Below, piece by piece: positions 1-7,691 of a stretch of 64,000 nucleotides of DNA (its first letter is position 1; the number at the start of each line of letters is the position of its first letter). The position numbers and the translations under genes were made by a program. The notes beneath the pieces were generated by a model, which did not search any database, was not told the origin of the DNA, and saw only the letters and a list, made by a program, of their open reading frames with translations. The stretch lies in NCBI RefSeq assembly GCF_026241105.1, contig NZ_JAPFFT010000010.1, positions 62,001 through 126,000 on the forward strand. The letters run 5' to 3'. The DNA comes from Arthrobacter rhizophilus. GTDB lineage: Bacteria > Actinomycetota > Actinomycetes > Actinomycetales > Micrococcaceae.

Positions 1-231
1 GTGGCCACGGCCCTGCTGGGATCCATGAACGGCTTCGACATCGTGCAGGCCACCACCGGCGGCGGCCCGGGCGGAAGCACCGAACTGCTGAACATCTTCA
101 TATTCCGCACCTTCGGCCAGGGACTCTTCGCCCAGGCGACCACCATGAGCCTGGCACTGTTCCTTATGGTCACGATCCTGGCCTTCCCCGTCATCACCTT
201 CCTCAGGAAACGAGAGGACGTTCTCTCATGA
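1..231 (+). CDS. Sugar ABC transporter permease (MalF type), C-terminal fragment
   Basis: This is the last 76 codons of an inner-membrane permease cut by the left window edge; the real start lies upstream. It carries the segment typical of the end of MalF/UgpA-type carbohydrate permeases: a Gly/Pro-rich loop (GFDIVQATTGGGPGGST), then the last membrane helix, and a short basic tail ending in FLRKREDVLS. Its stop overlaps the next permease start (ATGA), so the two subunits are translationally coupled. The solute-binding protein is presumably further upstream, outside the window. Confidence 0.85.
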   Translation: MATALLGSMNGFDIVQATTGGGPGGSTELLNIFIFRTFGQGLFAQATTMSLALFLMVTILAFPVITFLRKREDVLS

Positions 232-1118
232 CCGTCACCGGCGTACCGTTGCCCACCACCAAAAACAGCCCGGGCCGATCCGCCCAGCGTGGAAACACCT
301 CGAAGCGCCGCAGGCTCCTCCAACCTGCCCTGGCAATCGCCCTGGTAGCACTGCTCCTGGGGATCCCGTTCTGGCTCGTGATCGCCACCGCCGGGAAAAA
401 CCAGGCAGAAGCCCTCAACCCCAACCTCGCACCACCCAGCCAATGGCAGCTGCTCGAGAACTTCGCCACCGTCTTCCAGCAAGGCCGGATGATACCGGCC
501 TTCTTCGGCAGCCTCCTGATCATGGTCGCCTCCGTCGCCGCAGTCCTCGCCCTCGGTTCGATGGCCGCCTGGATCCTCGCACGCCGGCGCGGCAAGGGCA
601 TTGCCATTGTCTACGCCCTGGCCATCAGCGGCATCGTCCTGCCACCGGCCGTCGTCACCATCGTCATGCTGCTGCGCCAGCTGGGACTCGCCGGCACCGC
701 GGCCGGGATCATCGGGGTCTACGTGGGCATGTACATGTCGACGGTCATCTTCTTCGTCACCGGTTTCGTCCGGACGATCCCCGCCGAGCTCGAGGAAGCC
801 GCCCGGGTCGACGGCGCGAAGCCGATCCACATCTTCGTCCGCATCATCCTGCCGCTTCTTGGCCCGACGATCGCCACCGCAACCATCCTGATCTGCCTTT
901 ACGTCTGGAACGACGTCTTCTATGCGCTGTTCGTGATTGGCGGCCGGCTCGACACGCTTCCCCTGAACCTGTACCAAGTGGCAAGCAGCGGCCTGTACCT
1001 GCAGAACTGGCACCTGATCTTCGCGTACATCATCCTGATGAGCCTTCCGCTGCTCCTGACGTTCGTCTTCATGCAGCGCAAGATCATTTCCGGTATCACG
1101 AGCGGCGCCGTCAAATGA
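228..1118 (+). CDS. Carbohydrate ABC transporter permease (MalG type)
   Basis: This is the second membrane subunit of the sugar importer, 296 aa, a usual length for MalG/UgpE-like proteins. An N-terminal helix near residues 30-52 follows a short basic cytoplasmic tail, and about five more hydrophobic segments follow. The EAA loop that docks to the ATPase is visible near residue 188 (EEAARVDGAKPIHIF). The start overlaps the previous stop by ATGA, and its own stop overlaps the lacI-type start the same way, giving a tightly coupled operon. The substrate cannot be read from the sequence; the downstream glycosidase remnant suggests an oligosaccharide. No ATPase gene is present, as is common when a shared MsiK-type ATPase serves several importers. 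Confidence 0.92.
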   Translation: MTVTGVPLPTTKNSPGRSAQRGNTSKRRRLLQPALAIALVALLLGIPFWLVIATAGKNQAEALNPNLAPPSQWQLLENFATVFQQGRMIPAFFGSLLIMVASVAAVLALGSMAAWILARRRGKGIAIVYALAISGIVLPPAVVTIVMLLRQLGLAGTAAGIIGVYVGMYMSTVIFFVTGFVRTIPAELEEAARVDGAKPIHIFVRIILPLLGPTIATATILICLYVWNDVFYALFVIGGRLDTLPLNLYQVASSGLYLQNWHLIFAYIILMSLPLLLTFVFMQRKIISGITSGAVK

Positions 1119-2176
1119 GCCAGACCACATCTTCCCCCTATGATGAGCCCATGCCCCACTCCGCGCCCCTCGACCGGACCGCCACCATCTCCGACGTCGC
1201 GCGGCTGGCCGGAGTGTCGGTGCCGACCGTCTCCAGGGTCCTCACCGGCGCGGCACGGGTCAGCGAGGACAGAAGGCGGCGCGTTGACAAGGCAATCGCC
1301 GCCCTGGGATACCGGCCCAGCGCCGCCGCCCAGGTCCTCGCCTCCGGGCGTTCCACCACCATCGCGATCCTCGCCGCCAACACCTCCCGCTACGGCTACG
1401 CGGAAGCGATCCGCGGCGTCGAGGAATCCGCCCGCGCCGCCGGGTTCGCGGTCATCATCGTCGTCGTCGAAAGCGAACGGGACGACGAGGTGCGCGCCGC
1501 CGCCGACGCGGTCCTTCGCCAATCGGTCGCCGGCGTCGTCGTACTCAAATTCGACCCGCCAGGAGTCGCGGCCCTCAAAGCCCTGCAGTCCGCCATTCCC
1601 GCGGTGGCGCTCTCCGGCGTCCCCGAGGCGGGCGTCCCCCAGGCAGTCCTCGACGAATCCGAAGCCGCCGCCGCACTCACCGAGCACCTGCTCAGCCTCG
1701 GCCACTCCACCGTGCACCACGTCCGGATCCCGCCCTCGGGCAAGGAAGACGGCCGCACCACCGGATGGCGCCTTGCCCTCCAACGCCACGGCATCCCGAC
1801 GCCCCCGATCGAAGACGTCTCCTGGGACGTCTCCACCGCCCACGAAATCGGAGTCCGCCTCGCCAGCGACCCCGCCGTGACCGCGATCTTCTGCGGAAAC
1901 GACGAAACCGCCATGGGCGTCATCCGCGGCATCCACGACACCGGCCTGAACGTGCCCGACGACATCAGCGTGGTCGGCTTCGATGACCACCCGCTGGCCC
2001 CGATGTTCATCCCCGCACTCACCACGGCACGCCAGGACTTCGCCGAGCTCGGCCGCCACGGCACGGCCCAACTCCTCGCCCTGCTCAAAGGCGAATCTCC
2101 GCTTGCGCTTGAGACCGTGGAACCTCCTCTGGTCTTCCGGGAAAGCACCGCGCTCCCGTCCTCGCGCCGGCGTTGA
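1115..2176 (+). CDS. LacI-family transcriptional regulator
   Basis: This 353-aa protein has a LacI DNA-binding helix-turn-helix at about residues 24-45 (TISDVARLAGVSVPTVSRVL), then a hinge and a periplasmic-binding-protein-like sensor domain to about residue 345 (FCGNDETAMGVI and VVGFDDHPLAP are typical motifs). The ATG at 1115 is chosen because it overlaps the permease stop (ATGA) and gives the normal family length. The frame is open further upstream, but that is read-through of permease DNA. A LacI-type palindrome lies 70 bp downstream, before the glycosidase remnant, so the protein probably represses that gene and perhaps the transporter in response to a sugar. Confidence 0.93.
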   Translation: MSQTTSSPYDEPMPHSAPLDRTATISDVARLAGVSVPTVSRVLTGAARVSEDRRRRVDKAIAALGYRPSAAAQVLASGRSTTIAILAANTSRYGYAEAIRGVEESARAAGFAVIIVVVESERDDEVRAAADAVLRQSVAGVVVLKFDPPGVAALKALQSAIPAVALSGVPEAGVPQAVLDESEAAAALTEHLLSLGHSTVHHVRIPPSGKEDGRTTGWRLALQRHGIPTPPIEDVSWDVSTAHEIGVRLASDPAVTAIFCGNDETAMGVIRGIHDTGLNVPDDISVVGFDDHPLAPMFIPALTTARQDFAELGRHGTAQLLALLKGESPLALETVEPPLVFRESTALPSSRRR

Positions 2177-2233
2177 GGCACATCCGCCCGTCCGGCGCTC
2201 TCTAACCGAGTCAATTGCCCCCTCCGAGCTGCC

Positions 2234-2273
2234 CCCACAAGGCTCCTGAAAGCGCTTTCAGTGGCCTTGTGGG
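2234..2273. promoter_or_regulatory. LacI-type operator nested in a 40-bp dyad
   Basis: The core 2246-2261 is the perfect palindrome CTGAAAGCGCTTTCAG, a classic LacI-family operator form. It is enclosed by a second perfect inverted repeat with the same centre: CCCACAAGGC at 2234-2243 and GCCTTGTGGG at 2264-2273, separated only by two mismatched pairs. The site lies between the regulator stop and the secreted glycosidase remnant. The transcript would fold into one long hairpin, so it may also end regulator transcription, although no T-run follows. Confidence 0.75.
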
Positions 2274-2332
2274 AGCCGCCCTTCCGCGCGTTCCGCATCC
2301 AGATACTCACGCATAATACAAAGGAGTACATC

Positions 2333-3433
2333 TTGCACACCGACCCAAGAAACCGCCGGCGGATCGCCACCCGCAGTGCGGCCGCGGCAGCGGCGACGCT
2401 TGCCCTGGGCGTGGGCTGCCTCATCGGCAGCCCCGCGGAAGCGGCCACGACGGACACACTCAATGTCGACCTATCCCAGACCACCGGGACATTCCGCGGA
2501 GGCGCCAGCGGAGCACTGTACGGACTCAGCGACGACGGCGTGCCCACGTAGGCAGTACTCGACGGCGCCCGCGTCACGAACATCTCGCAGAAACCGCCGG
2601 GAGGGGCACAACACCCCAACGGCGACGCGCTCGACGTCGAGAAGGAATTCTTCGCCTCCGGCCAGAAGGACATCTACGTCTACGTCCAGGACGAGTACCC
2701 CGACTGGGCCTACAACAAGGGCGTACGCCCGGGCTCCACCAACGGCGTCTGGGACTATCTGCCCATCCTCCAGGCCGCCGTCGACAAGATCGCAACCACG
2801 TCCGCGCACCCGGAAAACTACATCTTCATCCCGTTCAACGAGCCCGACGCCGGCAACTGGACCGCCACCGCCCGCGTGTACCTGCCCCAAGGCCTCAACG
2901 AGCTAAACGTCACCGCACCCAACGGTGCCACCGTCAACGGCATCACCACACTCCGCGGCGCCTCCCAGAAGGCATCGGACACCGACGCCGCCAACGTATA
3001 CCGCTCAGAGGCCGAAGCCCTCCCCTTGGCCGGCACCGCACGAGTGCAGACCGTCGCCTCCGGGACCGTCCGCGATGTCGGATACATCGGGAACGGCGCG
3101 GGCAACACCCTGAGCATCCCGCGCCCGAGCGGGTTCGGCGCCGGCGACTACCAGCTCGTTCTCGGAGCCGCCAACGCAGACAAGTCCACGTCAATCAACT
3201 ACAACCCCCAACTGATCAGCCGCTTCCTCAACATCACCGAGACCGGGGCCGCAACCACCCGAACCGTATTCCGCCACAACTACGCCTGGAACAGCTACTG
3301 GGACAAAACCGTCCCCCTCAGCCTCACCACCGCCGGCGGAACCCTCGTGCTCGGAAACCCCACCGCCTACGGACCCGACATCGACACCGTGACCCTCGCG
3401 AAACTCGTCGCCGGAACACCCACGATCCAATAG
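2333..3433 (+). pseudogene. Secreted glycoside hydrolase with C-terminal carbohydrate-binding module, inactivated
   Basis: One reading frame runs from a TTG start (AAGGAG 6 nt upstream at 2321-2326) to the stop at 3431, interrupted by TAG at 2549-2551. The N-terminus is a Tat-like signal peptide (RNRRRIATRSAAAAAA, then an AEA cleavage region). Before and after the TAG the frame reads like a clan-A glycosidase (GALYGLSDDGVPT, stop, AVLDGARV; GGAQHPNGDALDVEK; IFIPFNEPD, whose Glu is the likely acid/base). Directly after NEPDAGNW the frame jumps to C-terminal material and a CBM6/CBM35-like module (YRSEAEALPLAGTA through the end). The second half of the barrel, including the nucleophile, is missing. 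The gene therefore has two lesions: a nonsense codon, possibly CAG to TAG, and a large in-frame deletion. The family assignment (GH39/GH5-like) is from motif memory. Confidence 0.82.
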
Positions 3434-3449
3434 GTCCATCAACCACGAA

Positions 3450-3485
3450 GAAGCCCGCCCGGGACCAAATTCCCAGGCGGGCTTC
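3450..3485 (+). terminator. Intrinsic terminator after the glycosidase remnant
   Basis: GAAGCCCGCC at 3450-3459 pairs with GGCGGGCTTC at 3476-3485, with GGGA/TCCC pairing inside, and GACGTTTTG follows. It lies 17 bp after the stop and is well placed to end the sugar operon. Confidence 0.8.
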
Positions 3486-3693
3486 GACGTTTTGCGAATC
3501 CACTTACAGTCAGAAAACGCTCAATGACGGGCGAACGTTGGAGATCGTAAAGGCGCTACAGGGCGCCGAAGCGCCCAGGTAACCGTGAAGCTTGAAGACA
3601 CCTATGTGGACAAGTGCACCGACCCGGACGCGCTAGGGTGAGCCCGCACCCGTTAGGGTAACTCCAACGGACCGAGGAGGATCAACGATAAAC

Positions 3694-4170
3694 ATGCCAG
3701 CAAACTCCATCAACACCGCCGATCTTTACGACGAGCGCGCGGAAGATCTTGAGTCGATATCACTGCAGTTCCAGGACCTCGGCGGCGTCTCCCACTTCAG
3801 CGGCCCCGCGCGCACCATCAAGTGCTTTGAGGACAACGCACTCGTAAAGACTGTTCTGGCAACCCCTGGCGATGGCGCGGTGCTGGTCGTGGACGGCTAC
3901 GGCTCGCTGCGCACAGCCCTGATGGGGGACATGATCGCCGAGAGCGCGGTCGCGAACGGCTGGGCCGGCGTCGTGATCAATGGGGCCATTCGGGATCGCA
4001 TGGCGATCGCGAAGCTGCCTTTGGGCGTCAAGGCCCTCGGAAGCAACCCCAAGAAGAGCTCCAAAGTGGGCCGTGGAGAAGTGGACATCGCCTTGGTGAT
4101 TGATGGAGTTCACATCGAACCCGGCAACCTGATCTACTGCGATCCTGACGGGATTCTCGTAGAGCGGTGA
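3694..4170 (+). CDS. rraA: RraA family protein (RNase E activity regulator / HMG-CHA aldolase fold)
   Basis: This 158-aa protein has the RraA fold signature: a GGVSHFSG segment near residue 31, GDM at 78-80, and GVVINGAIRD ending at Arg100-Asp101. Those are the positions of the metal and keto-acid binding residues in class II 4-hydroxy-4-methyl-2-oxoglutarate aldolases. Family members either bind RNase E or act as aldolases and oxaloacetate decarboxylases; sequence alone cannot decide here. AGGAGG at 3675-3680 is 13 nt before the ATG, a rather long spacing. The gene appears monocistronic. A second copy of this fold occurs in the window, fused to HpaG. Confidence 0.88.
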   Translation: MPANSINTADLYDERAEDLESISLQFQDLGGVSHFSGPARTIKCFEDNALVKTVLATPGDGAVLVVDGYGSLRTALMGDMIAESAVANGWAGVVINGAIRDRMAIAKLPLGVKALGSNPKKSSKVGRGEVDIALVIDGVHIEPGNLIYCDPDGILVER

Positions 4171-4215
4171 CAATTTTCTCCCCATTCGGGTAAGACAGGG
4201 AATACGGGATCGATT

Positions 4216-4242
4216 AGGATAGTTACTGAAAGCAACTATCCT
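4216..4242. promoter_or_regulatory. Inverted repeat upstream of the DHA2 transporter
   Basis: AGGATAGTT (4216-4224) and AACTATCCT (4234-4242) form a perfect 9-bp inverted repeat with a 9-nt spacer, 37 bp before the transporter start. The size and place suit a TetR/MarR operator. No regulator gene is adjacent, so the binding protein would be encoded elsewhere. Confidence 0.5.
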
Positions 4243-4279
4243 GCTTAATCCCCCTTTTCTTCGACCCCTTGGAGAAGCA

Positions 4280-5932
4280 ATGTCCAAAGCCACGCCCGTT
4301 AGGGCCGCCGGCGAGGTCCTGACGCACCGTCAGACGCTCACCGTCATGGTGGGCCTCATGCTCGGCATGTTCCTGTCCTCCCTGGATCAGACCATCGTGT
4401 CCACTTCCATTTACACGATCGCCAACGACCTCGATGGCCTGTCCTTGCAGGCATGGGCTACCACGGCGTACCTCATCACGTCCACGGTGAGCACTCCGCT
4501 ATACGGCAAGCTCAGCGACATCTTCGGCCGCCGCCCGCTCTACCTGGCCGCGATCCTGATCTTCCTGGCCGGCTCGCTGTACGCCGGTTCGGTGCACTCC
4601 ATGACCGAGCTCGCCATTGCTCGCGGCATCCAAGGCATGGGCGCCGGCGGTCTGCTGGCACTCGCCCTGACCATCATCGGCGACATCGTTGCCCTCAAGG
4701 ACCGCGCAAAGTACCAGGGCTATTTCATGTCCGTCTTTGGCGTTTCCTCGGTCCTCGGTCCCGTGGTCGGCGGCGCTTTCGCTGGCTCGTCCAACATCCT
4801 CGGCTTCGACGGCTGGCGCTGGGTCTTCTTCATCAACCTGCCCATAGGCCTGGCCGCCTTGGCCGTGGTGTTCCTTTACCTGCACCTGCCCGCGAAGCAC
4901 GTCAAGCAGAAGATCGACTACTGGGGCGCGGCGGCCATCACCTTGGCGATCGTTCCGCTGCTGCTGGTGGCCGAACAGGGACGCAGCTGGGGCTGGACCT
5001 CCGTCAACTCTTGGATCTGCTACGGGCTGGGCTTCGTTGGCATCGTCGCGTTCTTGCTGGTTGAGAAGCGCGCAGGCGACTACGCACTGATTCCCCTGCG
5101 GCTCTTCAAGAACATCACCTTCGGCCTGTCCTCCCTGCTGAACTTCATCATCGGCATCGGCATGTTCGGGGCCATCGCAATGCTCCCCATGTACCTGCAA
5201 CTGGTCAAGGGCCTCACCCCCACCGAGGCCGGCCTCATGATGATCACCTTCACGGTGGGTATCCTCTTCGGTTCCATTACAGCGGGGCGGACCATCTCGG
5301 CGTCGGGCGTTTTCCGGATCTTCCCGATTCTCGGCACGGCCATCCTGACGGCGGCTGCCGTTGTCATGGGCCTGTCCCTTGGCGTGGACACCGGTTTGTG
5401 GGTTCCCGGCCTGATCGCCGTGTTCTTCGGCATGGGCCTGGGCTTCTGCATGCAGCCGCTCACCCTCGCCATGCAGGTGTCCGTACCGCCGAAGGATATG
5501 GGCGTGGGCACCTCCACCGCGGCGTTCTTCCGTTCCATGGGCGGCGCCGTGGGTACCGCAGTGTTCATCTCGATGCTCTTCAGCCTGGCGGCGGACAAGA
5601 TCGCCTCGGGCATGAAGGACGCAATCGGGAACGCGGACTACCTCAAGGTGCTCAAGGATCCTGCGGTTGCCGCCGATCCCGCCAACGCCAAGCTGTACGA
5701 CTTCTTCAAGAACGGCGCCAGCAACGATTCGCTGAACGACACCAGCTGGCTGCACCACGCCAACCCGGTGCTCACCAGGCCTATAACCGAGGGTTTCGCA
5801 CAGTCGATCGACGCCGTCATGCTGACCGCAGCGGCGCTGACTGGCCTCGCGTTCCTGATCAGCTTCGCCCTGCCGAACAAGAAGCTGACGGACCCGAAGG
5901 CAGCCGCGAAGGAATCCGTTTCCGCGCACTAG
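4280..5932 (+). CDS. MFS drug efflux transporter, DHA2 (EmrB/QacA) family
   Basis: This 550-aa integral membrane protein has about 14 hydrophobic segments, as expected for proton-driven DHA2 exporters. Visible motifs are LDQTIVSTS in helix 1, motif A near residue 74 (GKLSDIFGRRP), and the antiporter motif C (SSVLGPVVGGAFAG) in helix 5. A long hydrophilic loop near residues 450-500 precedes the last helix, as in EmrB-like proteins. GGAGAAG lies just before the ATG. It is a single gene behind its own inverted repeat and is closed by a strong terminator. The substrate is unknown. Confidence 0.92.
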   Translation: MSKATPVRAAGEVLTHRQTLTVMVGLMLGMFLSSLDQTIVSTSIYTIANDLDGLSLQAWATTAYLITSTVSTPLYGKLSDIFGRRPLYLAAILIFLAGSLYAGSVHSMTELAIARGIQGMGAGGLLALALTIIGDIVALKDRAKYQGYFMSVFGVSSVLGPVVGGAFAGSSNILGFDGWRWVFFINLPIGLAALAVVFLYLHLPAKHVKQKIDYWGAAAITLAIVPLLLVAEQGRSWGWTSVNSWICYGLGFVGIVAFLLVEKRAGDYALIPLRLFKNITFGLSSLLNFIIGIGMFGAIAMLPMYLQLVKGLTPTEAGLMMITFTVGILFGSITAGRTISASGVFRIFPILGTAILTAAAVVMGLSLGVDTGLWVPGLIAVFFGMGLGFCMQPLTLAMQVSVPPKDMGVGTSTAAFFRSMGGAVGTAVFISMLFSLAADKIASGMKDAIGNADYLKVLKDPAVAADPANAKLYDFFKNGASNDSLNDTSWLHHANPVLTRPITEGFAQSIDAVMLTAAALTGLAFLISFALPNKKLTDPKAAAKESVSAH

Positions 5933-5957
5933 GTTCCGCTAGGCACCAAATCGCGTC

Positions 5958-5988
5958 ACGGCAGGCAGTCTTTTGGACTGCCTGCCGT
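5958..5988 (+). terminator. Intrinsic terminator after the DHA2 transporter
   Basis: A perfect 13-bp stem, ACGGCAGGCAGTC at 5958-5970 and GACTGCCTGCCGT at 5976-5988, encloses a 5-nt loop (TTTTG). A mildly T-rich tail (TGTCGTTTCC) follows. It begins 25 bp after the stop codon. Confidence 0.85.
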
Positions 5989-6232
5989 TGTCGTTTCCAG
6001 CGTTTGCGCGGTGGAGTGCCCGACGGCGGCGCGAAAGTCTGCGTGGCGTGACACGGCCGACGTCGCTGGCCGCGTTGAGGTGCCTGCCCGACGGCGGCGC
6101 GCGTCACTGACTGGAAGTTCACGCTGACGGCGTGCCACACTGTGTAGCGCGAGTGCACCGGCGTCCCCGTCGGATTCAGCAGCCGACGACGACCGCGCCG
6201 CACAATCCCCCACACTTCCCCAAGGGAGAGCC
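5989..6232 (+). other. Noncoding leader region with a 17-bp direct repeat
   Basis: No convincing gene is seen. TGCCCGACGGCGGCGCG occurs twice (6017-6033 and 6085-6101), 68 bp apart. The rest is GC-rich leader sequence ending in the AGGGAGAG ribosome site of the sugar porter. The function of the repeat is unknown. Confidence 0.4.
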
Positions 6233-7675
6233 ATGCCCATTTCCAGCCCTGACAGCCATTCCGGCGTCCCACGCAGGGTAATTGGCCTTGCCGTTGCCGG
6301 AGCTGTGGGCGGGTTCCTCTTCGGCTTCGACTCCTCGGTGGTCAACGGCGCAGTGGATGCGATGAAGGACGAATTCGCGCTGAGCGAGGCCGTCACGGGC
6401 TTCGCGGTGGCGGTCGCCCTGCTCGGCTGTGCCGCGGGAGCTTATCTTGCGGGCAAGGTGGCCGACCGCTACGGCCGCATTCCCGCCATGAAACTTGGTG
6501 CCGCACTCTTCCTGGTCAGTTCCATCGGGACGGGCATGGCTTTCAGCATCTGGGACTTGGTTTTCTGGCGGCTGGTGGGCGGTCTGGGCATCGGCCTTGC
6601 GTCCGTGATTGCACCGGCCTATATTTCGGAAATCTCGCCGCGCCAGGTCCGCGGGCGGCTCGCGTCGCTGCAGCAACTGGCGATCACCACCGGCATTTTC
6701 GCGGCCCTGCTGTCCGATGCCGTCCTGGCGACGTCCGCGGGAAGCGCCCACCACGCTTTGTGGCTCGGTATTGACATCGCCTGCGCCGTACCAGCAGCGG
6801 TCTACGGCCTGATCGCCTTCCGACTGCCGGAATCCCCGCACTTCCTGGTCCTTAACGGCAAGGAGGACACCGCACGCAAGATCTTTGACACCCTGATGCC
6901 CGGCGACGACACCGAACGCCACATCCGCGAGATCCGCGACTCCATCCAGCAGGACAAGCTCTCCACCACAAAGGGCTCGCTGCGTGGCAAGGCGTTTGGC
7001 CTTCAACCCGTGGTGTGGATCGGCATCATCTTGTCGGTGCTGCAGCAATTCGTCGGCATCAACGTGATCTTCTACTACTCCACCACCCTGTGGAAGGCAG
7101 TTGGCTTCCACGAGCAAGATTCCCTGGCCATCTCCGTGGCAACGTCCATCACCAACATCTTGGTCACCCTCGTGGCAATCGCGCTCGTGGACCGCATCGG
7201 CCGACGTCCCATCCTGCTGACGGGATCCATCGGCATGGCCGTGTCCCTGGGTGCTATGGCGATCGCCTTTTCTTCCGCCACCGGGACGGGTTCGTCGGTG
7301 TCCTTGACAGGCGCCTGGGGTCCCGTAGCCTCGGTGGCCGCCAACGTGTTCGTGGTCAGCTTCGGCGCATCGTGGGGACCGTTGATATGGGTGCTTCTAG
7401 GAGAGATCTTCCCCTCACGCATCCGCGCCCGCGCGCTCGGCCTGGCCGCTGCAGCCCAGTGGATCGCCAACTTCGCCATCACCTTGAGCTTCCCCATCAT
7501 GGCGGCCGGTTCGCTGCCGCTGACTTACGGCATGTACGCACTGTTCGCCGCGGCGTCGTTCTTCTTCGTCATGTTCAAGGTGCCCGAGACAAACGGCATG
7601 TCCCTCGAGCAAGCTGACACCCTGTTCATCCCGAAGGGCTCCAAGCCGGCGGAGCTTGCGATTACGCCCAAGTAG
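6233..7675 (+). CDS. MFS sugar porter (sugar:proton symporter)
   Basis: This 480-aa, 12-helix transporter of the SP family (XylE/GalP/AraE-like) imports a sugar or polyol with protons. Signature parts are GGFLFGFDSSVVNGA in helix 1, the repeated DRYGR and DRIGRRP loop motifs, PESPHFLV after helix 6, the sugar-binding QQFVGINVIFYY segment near residue 270, and PETNG near residue 452 (usually PETKG). AGGGAGAG precedes the ATG. It faces a leftward MFS gene with a 16-bp gap between the two stops. The substrate cannot be deduced. Confidence 0.93.
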   Translation: MPISSPDSHSGVPRRVIGLAVAGAVGGFLFGFDSSVVNGAVDAMKDEFALSEAVTGFAVAVALLGCAAGAYLAGKVADRYGRIPAMKLGAALFLVSSIGTGMAFSIWDLVFWRLVGGLGIGLASVIAPAYISEISPRQVRGRLASLQQLAITTGIFAALLSDAVLATSAGSAHHALWLGIDIACAVPAAVYGLIAFRLPESPHFLVLNGKEDTARKIFDTLMPGDDTERHIREIRDSIQQDKLSTTKGSLRGKAFGLQPVVWIGIILSVLQQFVGINVIFYYSTTLWKAVGFHEQDSLAISVATSITNILVTLVAIALVDRIGRRPILLTGSIGMAVSLGAMAIAFSSATGTGSSVSLTGAWGPVASVAANVFVVSFGASWGPLIWVLLGEIFPSRIRARALGLAAAAQWIANFAITLSFPIMAAGSLPLTYGMYALFAAASFFFVMFKVPETNGMSLEQADTLFIPKGSKPAELAITPK

Positions 7676-7691
7676 CCCGCCCTCACCCCCC

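Noticed and set aside
2549-2551. In-frame TAG read as a recoded amino acid in the glycosidase
   Set aside because: A large part of the catalytic domain is also missing after NEPDAGNW, so decay explains both; no recoding signal is visible.
3500-3650. Possible coding relic before rraA (TLNDGRTLEIVKALQGAEAPR-like and VKLEDTYVDKCTDPDALG-like readings)
   Set aside because: Too short and in two frames, no family recognised; treated as noncoding.
4499-5929. 476-codon minus-strand frame opposite the DHA2 transporter
   Set aside because: Shadow of a clear 14-helix transporter; the product is Glu/His/Arg-rich and has no start signals.
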